Source: Leclercia adecarboxylata
Lineage (GTDB): Bacteria; Pseudomonadota; Gammaproteobacteria; Enterobacterales; Enterobacteriaceae
DNA: 64,000 nt
Reading direction: 5' to 3'
Assembly (NCBI RefSeq): GCF_023639785.1
Contig: NZ_CP098325.1
Location: 2,356,001-2,420,000, forward strand
Made by a program: the position numbers and the translations under genes. The notes under the pieces were generated by a model, which was given only the letters and a program-made list of their open reading frames with translations, was not told the DNA's origin and did not search any database. Each line of letters starts with the position of its first letter. The stretch's first letter is position 1. This document shows positions 1 to 8,768 of this stretch, one piece after another.

Positions 1-1043
1 AAGACCGCGTCCCCTTTTTTCAGCACCCCGGAGTAGACGCGGATAAAGGTCAGCTGGCCGACGTAGGGGTCGGACATCAGCTTGAACGCCAGCGCCGAGA
101 AAGGTTCGTCGTCGTTGGGATGACGCTCGGCGTGCTGGCCTTTTTCATCCACCCCGTCGATAGCGGGCACGTCGAGGGGGGACGGCATCAGCTCGATCAC
201 CGCATCGAGCATCCGCTGCACCCCTTTGTTTTTAAAGGCGCTGCCGCACAGCATCGGCTGTATCTCCCCGGCCACCGTGCGTTGACGTAAGCCGCGGATT
301 ATTTCCGCCTCGTCGAGATCGCCAGTTTCGAGGTATTTATCCATCAGCTCGTCGCTGGCTTCCGCCGCGGCCGAGACCATTTTTTCCCGCCAGGCTTGCG
401 CAGTCGCCAGCAGATCCTCCGGCACCGGGGCATAGCTGAAGGTCATCCCCTGGGTAGCGTCATCCCAGAGTATGGCCCGCATGTGGATAAGGTCGACCAC
501 CCCGGTGAAATGATCCTCCGCGCCGATGGGGATCACAATCGGCACCGGATGGGCTTTCAGCCGGTCGATCATCATCTGCACGACGTGAAAGAAATCGGCG
601 CCCGGGCGGTCCATCTTGTTCACGAAGGCGATGCGCGGCACCCGGTATTTATTGGCCTGACGCCAGACGGTTTCCGACTGCGGCTGCACGCCCCCCACCG
701 AGTCATAGACCATCACCGCGCCGTCCAGCACCCGCATGGAGCGCTCCACCTCGATAGTAAAATCGACGTGGCCGGGAGTATCGATGATATTGATGCGGTG
801 CGGCTCAAACTCGCGATCAATGCCGGACCAGAAGCAGCTCACCGCCGCCGAGGTGATGGTGATCCCCCGCTCCTGCTCCTGGGCCATCCAGTCGGTGATC
901 GCCGCGCCATCGTGGACCTCCCCCATCTTATGGCTCACCCCGGTATAGAAAAGGATGCGCTCTGTGGTGGTGGTTTTACCTGCATCAATATGCGCCGAGA
1001 TACCGATGTTGCGATAACGCTCAAGAGGAATGGGCCGGATCAT
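1..1043 (-). CDS. Elongation factor G paralogue (N-terminal 347 codons; cut by window edge)
   Basis: Translational GTPase of the EF-G family. The visible part has the full G domain: G1 AHIDAGKTT (residues 17-25), G2 RGITITSAA (59-67), G3 DTPGHVDF (88-95), G4 NKMD (142-145) and G5 around GSAF (267-270), then the start of domain II. The N-terminus ([16 protein letters not shown]) differs from the canonical FusA N-terminus I remember, and no rpsL, rpsG or tuf flanks it. I infer a second, divergent EF-G and not the str-operon fusA. The start at 1043 has AAGGAT about 6 bases upstream; an in-frame ATG at 1067 would add eight residues but lacks a good ribosome site. The C-terminus lies beyond position 1. 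A hairpin followed by four T precedes the start (1073-1095). Confidence 0.9.
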   Translation of the reverse strand, partial: MIRPIPLERYRNIGISAHIDAGKTTTTERILFYTGVSHKMGEVHDGAAITDWMAQEQERGITITSAAVSCFWSGIDREFEPHRINIIDTPGHVDFTIEVERSMRVLDGAVMVYDSVGGVQPQSETVWRQANKYRVPRIAFVNKMDRPGADFFHVVQMMIDRLKAHPVPIVIPIGAEDHFTGVVDLIHMRAILWDDATQGMTFSYAPVPEDLLATAQAWREKMVSAAAEASDELMDKYLETGDLDEAEIIRGLRQRTVAGEIQPMLCGSAFKNKGVQRMLDAVIELMPSPLDVPAIDGVDEKGQHAERHPNDDEPFSALAFKLMSDPYVGQLTFIRVYSGVLKKGDAV

Positions 1044-1068
1044 GATGCATCCTTCTTTTATGGACATG

Positions 1069-1095
1069 AAAAGCACGCGCTGGGTTAGCGCGTGC
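1069..1095 (-). terminator. Hairpin plus short T run just upstream of the EF-G paralogue
   Basis: Perfect 8-bp stem GCACGCGC/GCGCGTGC with a 7-base loop, followed on the minus strand by TTTT at 1069-1072. It could end transcripts arriving from the tartrate genes at 1335 onward, or act as an attenuator in the EF-G leader. The T run is short, so the terminator reading is tentative. Confidence 0.45.
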
Positions 1096-1187
1096 GGGTA
1101 TGTAGATCAGTGTAGTGCCCTGTAAACAGGGGGACGGGTGATTTACGGTGAGGGCCGGTTGAGTATGATGATGGGGCGCAAAGGGTT

Positions 1188-1223
1188 CCCTCTCCCTTGA
1201 GGGAGAGGGTTAGGGTGAGGGGG
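1188..1223. repeat. Dispersed palindromic repeat (CCCTCTCCC...GGGTGAGGG family), copy 1
   Basis: CCCTCTCCCTTGAGGGAGAGGG forms a hairpin and is followed by TTAGGGTGAGGGGG. Closely related copies occur at 22890-22923 and, inverted, at 55884-55920. It is an intergenic palindrome family distinct from the REP elements. Confidence 0.7.
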
Positions 1224-1247
1224 AACAGGCCGCTTCGAAACAACAAC

Positions 1248-1325
1248 GCCGGGTGGCGGCTCCGCCTTACCCGGCCTACGGGCGCGTGAAGTTGTAGGCC
1301 GGGCAAAGCGAAGCTGCCGCCCGGC
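1248..1325. repeat. REP pair (BIME-like)
   Basis: Two inverted REP-type palindromes, GCCGGGTGGCGGC...CCCGGCCTAC and GTAGGCCGGGCAAAGC...GCCCGGC, face each other. They lie between the glycerate kinase stop and the EF-G paralogue. The rest of 1044-1334 holds no gene that I can support. Confidence 0.75.
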
Positions 1326-1334
1326 GATACCACC

Positions 1335-2597
1335 TTACCTGACCATTATCACCCGAATATCATTCACATTGGTTAACGTCGGGCCGGTCACCACCAGATC
1401 CCCCAGCGCGGCAAAGTAGCTGTAGCTGTCGTGCCCGCGCAGCATCGCCTTCGCATCCAGCCCGGTGCGCGACAGCGTATCCGGCGTGACGATCGCGCCT
1501 GCGGCATCCTCGGTTCCGTCGATCCCGTCGCTGTCCCCGGCGATGGCGTAGATCCCCTCCTCGCCCTTCAGCGCGCAGGCCAGCGCCAGCAGAAACTCGG
1601 TGTTGCGTCCGCCGCGCCCGCAGCCGGTGTCGCCAAGGGTCACCGTGGTCTCGCCGCCGCTCAGCAGCACCGCCGGGCCTTTCACCGGCAGGCCGTGCTG
1701 CTTCACCGATTTGGCGATGCCGGCCATCACAATCCCCAGTTGGGCGCTTTCACCCTCCAGCGCATCGCCCAGAATCAGCGGGGTGTAGCCCATCCGCCTG
1801 GCAACTGAGGCCGCGGCGGCCAGCGCCCCGGACGGGGTAGCGATAAGGCGGATATCCTCGTCAATGTCCGCAGGCGTTACCGGCGGGCGCGGAGTCTGCA
1901 ATACCCGCATCACCGGCTCCGGCAGTTCCAGACCGTAGCGGGCGATAATCTCCAGCGCCTCCTCCGGGGTTGAGCTGTCCGCCACCGTCGGGCCAGAGGC
2001 GATGCTCTGGGGATCGTCGCCGGGTACGTCGCTGATAATCAACGTGATCACCCGGGCAGGTCTGGCAGCCAGCGCCAGGCGCCCGCCTTTGATGTCCGAC
2101 AGCTGCTTGCGAACGGTATTCACCTCGTTGATGGTCGCCCCGCTTTTTAGCAGCGCCTTGTTCACCGCCTGCTTGTCGGCAAGCGTAATCCCCTTGCGCG
2201 GCAGCGCCAGCAGGGACGAGCCCCCGCCGGAAATAAGCGCGATCACGCAGTCGTCGGCGGTAAGGTTTTTCACCTGCTCCATCATCAGCATCGAGGCGAC
2301 TTCGCTCATGGCATCGGAGACCGGGTGCGCCGCCTCGACGATGCGGATTTTTTGCGTCGGGGCCGCGTGGCCGTAACGGGTCACTACAACACCCTGAAGA
2401 TCGACATCCGGCCAGGCGGTCTCCAGCGCGGCGGCCATGGCGGCGCTGGCTTTTCCGGCCCCCACCACAATGCAGCGACCGCGCGGTTTCTCCGGCAGGG
2501 CTTTGAGCAGTGCTTCATGGGGGTCGGCACTCTTCACCGCCGCCATGAAGATCTCAGTAAGCGCCCCTCTCAGGGCGCTGTCGTCGTGTTGAGCCAT
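1335..2597 (-). CDS. ttuD: Glycerate 2-kinase / hydroxypyruvate reductase-type protein (TtuD, MOFRL family)
   Basis: 420 residues, the usual length for the type-2 glycerate kinase (MOFRL) family, which phosphorylates D-glycerate to 2-phosphoglycerate. Older annotations of the same family in tartrate loci say hydroxypyruvate reductase. The glycine-rich ALISGGGSSLLALP segment lies near residues 120-133, and a C-terminal GGRNTEFLLALA/GDSDGIDGT block is typical of the MOFRL domain. It starts 3 bases after the tartrate dehydrogenase stop, so the two are co-transcribed. With the dehydrogenase, carrier and LysR gene it mirrors the Agrobacterium ttuABCD arrangement: tartrate is converted to glycerate, then to a glycolytic intermediate. 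The substrate assignment is by context. Confidence 0.85.
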   Translation of the reverse strand: MAQHDDSALRGALTEIFMAAVKSADPHEALLKALPEKPRGRCIVVGAGKASAAMAAALETAWPDVDLQGVVVTRYGHAAPTQKIRIVEAAHPVSDAMSEVASMLMMEQVKNLTADDCVIALISGGGSSLLALPRKGITLADKQAVNKALLKSGATINEVNTVRKQLSDIKGGRLALAARPARVITLIISDVPGDDPQSIASGPTVADSSTPEEALEIIARYGLELPEPVMRVLQTPRPPVTPADIDEDIRLIATPSGALAAAASVARRMGYTPLILGDALEGESAQLGIVMAGIAKSVKQHGLPVKGPAVLLSGGETTVTLGDTGCGRGGRNTEFLLALACALKGEEGIYAIAGDSDGIDGTEDAAGAIVTPDTLSRTGLDAKAMLRGHDSYSYFAALGDLVVTGPTLTNVNDIRVIMVR

Positions 2598-2600
2598 AGG

Positions 2601-3668
2601 TCAGCCTTCTGTGATGGCGCGGATCACCGCCTGGGTGACCTCGCGGGTGTTGGCCGTCCCGCCCACGTCCGGGGTCATGATCCCCCCGGCGCAGACTTTT
2701 TCCACGGCGGCCATCAGGCGCGCGGCGGCTTCGTTCTCGCCCAGATGTTCCAGCATCTGCGCCGCGGTCCAGAAGCTGGCGACCGGGTTGGCGATGCCTT
2801 TGCCGGTGATATCAAACGCCGAACCGTGGATCGGCTCGAACATTGACGGGAAACGACGCTCCGGGTCGATATTGGCGGTCGGCGCCACACCCAGACTGCC
2901 TGCCAGCGCCCCGGCCAGATCCGAGAGGATGTCGGCATGGAGATTGGTTGCCACTATGGTGTCCAGCGACTCCGGGTGCAGGGTCATGCGCACGGTCATG
3001 GCATCCACCAGCATTTTATCCCAGGTGACGTCCGGGAACTCGCGGGCCACCTCGGCGGCGATCTCATCCCACATCACCATCCCGTGACGCTGGGCGTTAG
3101 ATTTGGTGACCACGGTTAACAGCTTACGCGGGCGGCTCTGCGCCAGGCGGAAGGCATAGCGCATAATGCGCGTCACTCCGGTGCGGGTGAAGATCGCCAC
3201 CTCGGTGCCGACTTCCTCCGGCAGACCACGGTGCGCCCGCCCGCCGTGCCCGGAGTATTCCCCCTCCGAGTTCTCACGCACAATCACCCAGTCGAGAGTG
3301 CCCGGCACCGCTTTGCGCAGCGGGGACTGAATGCCCGGCAGGATTTTGGTGGGGCGCACGTTGGCATACTGGTCGAAGCCCTGACAAATCGGCAGACGCA
3401 GCCCCCATAGGGTGATGTGGTCCGGTACGTCCGGCGCGCCCACGGCACCAAAGTAAATGGCATCAAAGGCTTTTAACTGCGCGAGTCCGTCCTCCGGCAT
3501 CATCACGCCGTGCGTCTTGTAATAGTCCGAACCCCATTCGAAGGTATGTACCGAGAAACGCATATTTCCCTGACGCTGCGCCAGCGCATGTAACACCTCT
3601 ACCCCTGCGGTGATCACTTCCGGGCCGATACCGTCTGCGGGGATGGCTGCAATCGCGTAATCTTTCAT
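2601..3668 (-). CDS. ttuC: Tartrate dehydrogenase/decarboxylase (TtuC/DmlA family)
   Basis: 355 residues, NAD-dependent beta-decarboxylating dehydrogenase of the isocitrate/isopropylmalate/tartrate family. The N-terminus IAAIPADGIGPEV is the family nucleotide-site opening. VIVRENSEGEYS (about 128-139) is the substrate loop, ATNLHADILSDL is the metal-binding Asp region, and FEPIHGSAFDI is the conserved NAD-binding C-terminal motif. The family acts on tartrate, D-malate and meso-tartrate, giving glycerate or pyruvate plus CO2. Sitting between the glycerate kinase and an MFS anion carrier favours tartrate. D-malate (DmlA-like) remains possible. The start has an upstream AAGGAAACAC ribosome-site region. 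Confidence 0.85.
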   Translation of the reverse strand: MKDYAIAAIPADGIGPEVITAGVEVLHALAQRQGNMRFSVHTFEWGSDYYKTHGVMMPEDGLAQLKAFDAIYFGAVGAPDVPDHITLWGLRLPICQGFDQYANVRPTKILPGIQSPLRKAVPGTLDWVIVRENSEGEYSGHGGRAHRGLPEEVGTEVAIFTRTGVTRIMRYAFRLAQSRPRKLLTVVTKSNAQRHGMVMWDEIAAEVAREFPDVTWDKMLVDAMTVRMTLHPESLDTIVATNLHADILSDLAGALAGSLGVAPTANIDPERRFPSMFEPIHGSAFDITGKGIANPVASFWTAAQMLEHLGENEAAARLMAAVEKVCAGGIMTPDVGGTANTREVTQAVIRAITEG

Positions 3669-3683
3669 CTGTGTTTCCTTAAA

Positions 3684-4991
3684 TTAATGTTTTGACTGAA
3701 CTAAGGGTTCGCTGGGCTGGGTTTTGCGGCTGGATGCCGACAGCCACAGCACAACAAGCGAGGAGAGGATCAACAACCCGGCCACAAACCACAGCCCCCA
3801 GGTGTAACTGCCGGTGTGCTGCTTAATCAGGCCAATCATGAACGGACCGACAAAGCCGCCGAGGTTGCCGAGGGAGTTGATGGTGGCGATACCTGCCGCT
3901 GCCGCCGAACCGGAAAGGAACAGCGTGGGCATGCTCCACAGCGGGGGTTTAGAGGCGCTGATGCCGCAGTTAACGATGGTCAGGGCGAGGATCACCCCGA
4001 CGATGCTTGCCGTAGTGCCCGCCATAAACAGCCCGGCCGCAGCCACGATGCAGGCGGCAATGACGTGCCAGGAGCGTTCGCCTGTTCGGTCGGAATGACG
4101 CGCCCAGAGCACCATCGCCACGACGGCAATCACGGCCGGAATGGCATTCAGCAGGCCAACAGTCATGGAGGAGACGCCGAGCGTTTTGATGATCTGCGGC
4201 GACCAGATGCCCAGGGTATAGAGCCCGGCGGAAGTACCAAAGTAGACCAGAGAGAGCGCCAGCACGCGTTTATCCAGCAGTCCTTTCCAGACGCTGTGCT
4301 GCGCCGTGGCTTGTTTCGCCGCCTGCTCGCGTTGCAGGGTGCCAGTCAGCCAGCCGCGCTCCTCTTCGCTGAGCCATTTCGCTTTCTCGGGGCGGTCGGT
4401 AAGCCAGAACAGCACCACCACGCCGAGGATCACCGCCGGAACCGCTTCAAGAACAAACATCCACTGCCAGCCGGCAAAGCCCATCATGCCGTGCATCTCC
4501 AGCAGCGCGGCGGAGATCGGCGAGCCGAGTGCGGTGGAAATGGGGGCCGCCGCCATAAAGATGGCCGTGACCTGGGCGCGCTTCTGCGCCGGGAACCAGT
4601 AGCTTAAGTAGAGGATGATCCCCGGGAAGAATCCGGCTTCCGCCACGCCGAGGAGGAAACGGAGGGTGTAGAAGCTGGTGGTGCCCTGAACAAAGGCCAT
4701 GCCGCCGGAGACCAGCCCCCAGGTGATCATCACCCGCGCAATCCAGATGCGCGCCCCGACCTTATGCAGGATGAGGTTGGACGGAACTTCAAACAGGAAG
4801 TAGCCGAGGAAGAAGATCCCGGCCCCGAAGCCAAACACCGCCGGGGAGAAACCGAGGTCGGCATTCATGGTGAGCGCCGCGAAACCGATGTTGACGCGGT
4901 CAAGGAAGGCGATGAAATACAACAGCATGATGAAGGGCACGATGCGCAAGGTGATTTTGCGCATTACCCGTTGTTCGATTGTGCAGGTCAT
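3684..4991 (-). CDS. MFS transporter, anion:cation symporter family (probable tartrate carrier)
   Basis: 435 residues with about twelve hydrophobic segments and a central cytoplasmic loop after TM6 (WLTDRPEKAKWLSEEERGWL), the hallmark of the ACS group that includes phthalate, glucarate and tartrate carriers. The N-terminus ITLRIVPFIMLLYFIAFLDRVNIGFAAL carries the typical D-R-x-N motif in TM1. It ends 15 bases before the dehydrogenase start, so it is probably the first gene of a carrier-dehydrogenase-kinase operon. Position and family match TtuB, but ACS carriers are hard to tell apart by sequence. The promoter must lie in the 129-bp gap shared with the divergent LysR gene. Confidence 0.85.
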   Translation of the reverse strand: MTCTIEQRVMRKITLRIVPFIMLLYFIAFLDRVNIGFAALTMNADLGFSPAVFGFGAGIFFLGYFLFEVPSNLILHKVGARIWIARVMITWGLVSGGMAFVQGTTSFYTLRFLLGVAEAGFFPGIILYLSYWFPAQKRAQVTAIFMAAAPISTALGSPISAALLEMHGMMGFAGWQWMFVLEAVPAVILGVVVLFWLTDRPEKAKWLSEEERGWLTGTLQREQAAKQATAQHSVWKGLLDKRVLALSLVYFGTSAGLYTLGIWSPQIIKTLGVSSMTVGLLNAIPAVIAVVAMVLWARHSDRTGERSWHVIAACIVAAAGLFMAGTTASIVGVILALTIVNCGISASKPPLWSMPTLFLSGSAAAAGIATINSLGNLGGFVGPFMIGLIKQHTGSYTWGLWFVAGLLILSSLVVLWLSASSRKTQPSEPLVQSKH

Positions 4992-5063
4992 GTGAGGTGT
5001 TCCTCATAATTATTTTGTAGGGTACGCAGTCGGGCTGCTTTGATGAGTATGCTGATATTTCTT

Positions 5064-5075
5064 GCATGATCATGC
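5064..5075. promoter_or_regulatory. 12-bp palindrome in the divergent ttu/LysR promoter region
   Basis: GCATGATCATGC is a perfect palindrome centred between the LysR start (5121) and the carrier start (4991). LysR-type regulators usually bind such dyads in the shared intergenic region. This is a candidate operator by position and symmetry only. Confidence 0.45.
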
Positions 5076-5120
5076 GCATCGGTTTATACAAAAAAATGCA
5101 ATAATCACGAGCGAGCCAAC

Positions 5121-6017
5121 ATGGAACTACAACACCTGCGCTGTTTCCTGGCGGTGGCAGAGACCCTGCATTTCGGCCAGGCGGCCCAGCGGCTGGATAT
5201 GCTGCCTTCTGCCCTGGGAAGAAATATTCGTCTTTTAGAAGAGGCACTTGGCACGCGTCTGTTCACCCGCTCGACCCGCCGGGTGGCGCTGACGGAGAAC
5301 GGCGTCCTGCTGCGGGAAGAGGCGCGAAAACTGCTCGCCCATGCCGACGCGATTATGTTGCAATTTCGTCAAAATCCGCGTCGCTCACAGCCGCTTTTAC
5401 GCGTCGGGACTATCGACAGCGCGGCCATCGGTTTATTGCCCGGGCTGCTGCATCTGTTCCGCCAGCTCTACCCGGAGGTGGAGATCCAGCTGTTCGAAGA
5501 TAAGACCGTGCATCTGCTGCCGAAGCTGAAAAGCGGCAGGCTGGATCTGGTGTTTATCCGCCCGCCTGCCCAGCTCGACGTGCAGTTTGGCCGGGCATTT
5601 TTGTGCAACGAGCCGGGTATTCTGGCCCTGCCCGCCAGCCATCCGTTCGCCGGGCGCGAGGCGGTGGATATCGTGGAGCTTGAAGGGATGCCAATGATCC
5701 TGCCGGAGCGGCGTTCGCGCCCGCACAGCCACGACCTGACCATGAATCTGTTTCATCAGGCCGGAATAGAGGTGACAGTGTCACAGATGGCGGATGAGAA
5801 GCAGACCATCATCAACCTGGTGGCGGCGGGAATTGGGCTGGCGATTGTGCCCGCCTGGAGCAGTCGCTATCTGATGCCGGGGGTGAAGTTTGTGAAGCTG
5901 AATGGTGCCGACCTGATGGGAATGCCGCTGGAGGCGGTGTGGATGGCCGGAGCACAGGATGAGATTCGGGATAATATGCTGGCGATGCTTGACGAGCATC
6001 CTGAATTGTACGTTTAA
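5121..6017 (+). CDS. LysR-family regulator of the tartrate-type locus
   Basis: 298 residues, standard LysR length. The N-terminal winged helix-turn-helix runs MELQHLRCFLAVAETLHFGQAAQRL... to about residue 60. The effector-binding domain (about 90-290) opens with LLRVGTIDSAAIGLLPGLL. It is transcribed away from the carrier/dehydrogenase/kinase operon across a 129-bp gap, the classic layout for a LysR activator of the facing operon with its own substrate as inducer. I infer a response to tartrate or a related hydroxyacid. The ATG at 5121 has GAGCGAGCCAAC upstream, a modest ribosome site. Confidence 0.88.
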   Translation: MELQHLRCFLAVAETLHFGQAAQRLDMLPSALGRNIRLLEEALGTRLFTRSTRRVALTENGVLLREEARKLLAHADAIMLQFRQNPRRSQPLLRVGTIDSAAIGLLPGLLHLFRQLYPEVEIQLFEDKTVHLLPKLKSGRLDLVFIRPPAQLDVQFGRAFLCNEPGILALPASHPFAGREAVDIVELEGMPMILPERRSRPHSHDLTMNLFHQAGIEVTVSQMADEKQTIINLVAAGIGLAIVPAWSSRYLMPGVKFVKLNGADLMGMPLEAVWMAGAQDEIRDNMLAMLDEHPELYV

Positions 6018-6033
6018 CGTTGTACGGCCTGTG

Positions 6034-6163
6034 TGCCGGGCGACGCTACGCTTGCCCGGCCTACGGGTTCCAGGCCTTTGTAGGCCGGGTCAGGCGTAGC
6101 CACCATCCGGCAGAACACCGCACGGTTCCCTGTAGGCCGGGTCAGGCGTAGCCGCTACCCGGC
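6034..6163. repeat. Cluster of three REP-type elements
   Basis: One GCCGGGCGACGCTACG...CCCGGCCTAC unit and two GTAGGCCGGGTCAGGCGTAGCC...CCGGC units occupy the gap between the LysR stop and the pptA stop. Both flanking genes point into it, so it may also form the convergent transcript ends. Confidence 0.75.
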
Positions 6164-6170
6164 AAAACAC

Positions 6171-6401
6171 TTACATCGAATAACCCGGCTTCTTAATCAG
6201 CTCGTCCAGCTTCGGGCCAATCTCCGTATCCCAGACATGCGCTTTCCAGTCCGCTTCCTGAACTTCGTTCAGGGCCACGGAGATGGAGCGATCTTTACTG
6301 TTCAGATGACGGGTGATCACCTCGGCGATATCCGCCGCCAGGGCGGTTTTCTGTTCGTCGTTCAGGTCGCGGGGAAAACATTTGATATCAACGTGTGGCA
6401 T
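6171..6401 (-). CDS. pptA: Tautomerase PptA (4-oxalocrotonate tautomerase superfamily)
   Basis: 76 residues beginning [13 protein letters not shown]. Pro2 becomes the catalytic N-terminal proline after Met removal. The C-terminus LIKKPGYSM matches what I remember of E. coli PptA. The start at 6401 is set by AAGGAG 7 bases upstream and by the need for Pro at position 2; the longer frame to 6488 lacks these. The family tautomerises 2-hydroxymuconate- and phenylpyruvate-like enols; the physiological substrate of PptA is unknown. It lies 35 bases below the GST gene on the same strand and may share its transcript. Confidence 0.92.
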   Translation of the reverse strand: MPHVDIKCFPRDLNDEQKTALAADIAEVITRHLNSKDRSISVALNEVQEADWKAHVWDTEIGPKLDELIKKPGYSM

Positions 6402-6436
6402 GTGCAGGTCTCCTTTTGAATGTGCGTTCCAGCCTA

Positions 6437-7054
6437 TCAGAGAATGTTGTTCTCTTTTAGCACCTTGTGCAGTTTCGGGAGCTTGCACACGCTATCGGCA
6501 ATCGCAGTGATTTTCGGCGTATTGGCGGCAAACCAGTCCGGGCGTGGCCCCCAGATACGCATCACGCACAGGTAGCAATCGACCAGAGTTATCTGTTCGC
6601 CAAAGGCATACGGGGTGGCCTTCAGATGGCTGTCCAGCCACAGGTAGAGCGATTTGCGGTATTCAATGCAGTTTTTTTGCAGCTGCTCTGGCGCATCCGG
6701 TGCCCAGCGCTCCGGGTAGTCGGCGTAAGTAAAGGTGGGATAGACGTTAGCCACAAGCCAGATCAGCAGGCGCTGAAACTGCTGGCGCTCCGCGCGTCCG
6801 ACCGGGGGTGCCAGATCCGGGCAGCGATCGAGGATCATCAGCGCAATCGCCGCCGTTTCCGTCATGATCTCGCCATTTTCCAGTTCCAGGGTTGGCACCT
6901 GACACAGAGGGTTGAGCTTTTCGAGCAGCTCACGCGTGGCGCCCGGCTTATCAAAACCGTCGACGTCGATGAACTGATACGGGATGTCGGCCAGGGTCAG
7001 CATCACCTCACTGATGGCTGAGCCCCAGCCCGGTACGCCATAGACTTTAATCAT
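6437..7054 (-). CDS. yncG: Glutathione S-transferase family protein YncG
   Basis: 205 residues, the length of E. coli YncG. The N-terminal thioredoxin-like domain ([21 protein letters not shown], with [20 protein letters not shown] as the cis-Pro and glutathione-contact region at about 50-70) is followed by an all-alpha C-terminal domain (about 85-205). No Cys occupies the usual active-site position; Ser13 may. It sits next to pptA and in the same chromosomal neighbourhood as ansP, as in E. coli. The 43-base gap above it shows no terminator, so readthrough from the upstream ABC/monooxygenase operon is possible. GGAGAG precedes the start. Confidence 0.85.
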   Translation of the reverse strand: MIKVYGVPGWGSAISEVMLTLADIPYQFIDVDGFDKPGATRELLEKLNPLCQVPTLELENGEIMTETAAIALMILDRCPDLAPPVGRAERQQFQRLLIWLVANVYPTFTYADYPERWAPDAPEQLQKNCIEYRKSLYLWLDSHLKATPYAFGEQITLVDCYLCVMRIWGPRPDWFAANTPKITAIADSVCKLPKLHKVLKENNIL

Positions 7055-7097
7055 GTTCTCTCCACTCGCGGGTCAAAACCCTAAGTGTAGAGCAGCA

Positions 7098-7985
7098 TCA
7101 GTAGGTGATCCCCGGCGGGTTGACTACCGACTGCGCCACCGCTTCTCCCTGTTCACCCCAGCGCGCCAGCACCTGCTGGTACTCACCCCGCTGGATAGCC
7201 CCGTCCAGGGCGGCCTGCAAGGCGTACACCAGCTCGTTGCCCTTTTTGGTGGTGGTGGCCACGTACGCCTTTTTCGGACCTAAACCCACCACCCGGGTTT
7301 TACCGGTCAGCGCCGCTTTATAGGACGAGACCGACTGCGGGCCAAAGAACACATCCGCCCTGCCGGACTGGATATAGAGATTGCCGGAGGCGTCGTCGGT
7401 CAGGTAAACCGGCAGCGCAGGCTCGCGCCCGGCGGTTTTGTTCTCCTCGTTCCAGCCGAGCAGAATGCGCTCCTGGTTAGTGCCGGACCCGACAATCACC
7501 TTCTTGCCCGCCAGATCGGCGGCGCTTTTGATCGACTGCACCTCACTGGTGGATTTCACCGAGAAGGCCAGGTTATCGACGCGATAGGTGGCGAAATCAA
7601 ACTTCTGTTTACGCTGCTCGGTCACCGCAATATTGACCAGCGCCACGTCGTAACGCCCGGAGGTGATCCCCAGCGGCCAGTCCTCCCACGCCGTCGGCAC
7701 CAGCTTGAGTTTCAGGCCGAGACTGCCAGCCAGCAGCCGGGCAACATCCGGGTCGCTGCCGATGCGGGTGCGGTTGTCGCTGGCCAGCAGCGCCAGCGGC
7801 GGCGAGTTGAGGGCCGAAATCGCCACGGTTAAGGTGCCCGGTTCAACAAACTTATAGCTGGCCGGAATTTTCGCCACCGCCTGCGGATCCACCGTCACCC
7901 GCAGCGGCTGCTCGTTGGCCTGTAAATCAATCTCCGCGTGGCTGGCAGAGGCCACCACTAACAAAGCCAGTAATCCCTTTTTCAT
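7098..7985 (-). CDS. Amino-acid ABC transporter substrate-binding protein (family 3), second copy in operon
   Basis: 295 residues. A signal peptide (MKKGLLALLVVASASHA) targets the periplasm. The type-3 solute-binding fold follows, with TVAISALNSPPLALLASDNRTRIGSDPD and ITSGRYDVALVNIAVTEQRKQKFDFATY, the region contacting amino-acid ligands. It is clearly paralogous to the protein at 10204-11136: both share IVGSGTNQE, EDWPLG and SGR-D-FGP blocks. It is the last gene of the operon, 9 bases after the ATPase gene. Two binding proteins for one permease suggest two related ligands, such as S-substituted cysteine and its N-acetyl form. Confidence 0.88.
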   Translation of the reverse strand: MKKGLLALLVVASASHAEIDLQANEQPLRVTVDPQAVAKIPASYKFVEPGTLTVAISALNSPPLALLASDNRTRIGSDPDVARLLAGSLGLKLKLVPTAWEDWPLGITSGRYDVALVNIAVTEQRKQKFDFATYRVDNLAFSVKSTSEVQSIKSAADLAGKKVIVGSGTNQERILLGWNEENKTAGREPALPVYLTDDASGNLYIQSGRADVFFGPQSVSSYKAALTGKTRVVGLGPKKAYVATTTKKGNELVYALQAALDGAIQRGEYQQVLARWGEQGEAVAQSVVNPPGITY

Positions 7986-7994
7986 CTTCTCTCC

Positions 7995-8768
7995 TTACAG
8001 CACTTTGGACAGGAACTGCCGCGTTCGGGCGTGGGACGGGCGGTTCAGCACCTCGTCGCTGCTGCCCTGCTCCACGATTTTGCCGTCGACCATAAACACC
8101 ACCTGGTCCGCCACTTCCCGGGCAAAGCCAATCTCATGGGTCACCACCACCAGGGTGGTGCCGGAGCGGGCCAGCTTTTTAATGACGTCCAGCACCTCGC
8201 CCACCAGCTCCGGATCCAGCGCCGACGTCGGTTCATCAAACAGGATCACCCGCGGGCGCAGGGCCAGAGCGCGGGCAATGGCGATACGCTGCTGCTGACC
8301 GCCGGAAAGATGGCGCGACCAGGCGTCGGCTTTATCCCGCAGCCCCACCACGTCCAGCAGTTCGTAAGCCCGCTCGATGGCCGCTTTACGGCTCAGTTGT
8401 TTATGGGCGATGGGGGCCTCAATCAGGTTCTCCAGCACCGTCAGGTGGGGGAACAGGTTGAAGTTCTGGAACACGTAGCCCACGTTGACGCGCTGCTTAA
8501 GGATCGCTTTCTCCTTCAGCTCGTACAGCGTATCGCCCTCCCGGCGATAGCCGATGTAGTCCCCGTCAATCTGGATAAAGCCTTCATCCACGCGCTCCAG
8601 GTGGTTAATGGTGCGCAGCAGGGTTGATTTACCCGAGCCGGACGGGCCGAGGATCACCGTTACCGAGCCCGGCGGGATCTCCAACGAGACGTTATCCAGC
8701 GCCTTGTGGCGCCCAAAGAACTTGCTTACGCCGGTAATGGAAATATGTCCTTCAGGAGAGGCTTGCAT
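7995..8768 (-). CDS. Amino-acid ABC transporter ATP-binding protein
   Basis: 257 residues, polar amino-acid uptake (GlnQ/HisP-like) ATPase. Walker A GPSGSGKST is at 41-49, the Q-loop QNFNLFPHLT at 101-110, the signature LSGGQQQR at 154-161 and Walker B VILFDEPTS at 174-182, followed by the H-loop VVTHE. All catalytic residues are present. The start overlaps the permease stop by 17 bases, indicating translational coupling. It energises import of the same ligand as the adjacent permease and binding proteins. In B. subtilis the counterpart would be YxeO (TcyN in the ytm operon). Confidence 0.92.
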   Translation of the reverse strand: MQASPEGHISITGVSKFFGRHKALDNVSLEIPPGSVTVILGPSGSGKSTLLRTINHLERVDEGFIQIDGDYIGYRREGDTLYELKEKAILKQRVNVGYVFQNFNLFPHLTVLENLIEAPIAHKQLSRKAAIERAYELLDVVGLRDKADAWSRHLSGGQQQRIAIARALALRPRVILFDEPTSALDPELVGEVLDVIKKLARSGTTLVVVTHEIGFAREVADQVVFMVDGKIVEQGSSDEVLNRPSHARTRQFLSKVL

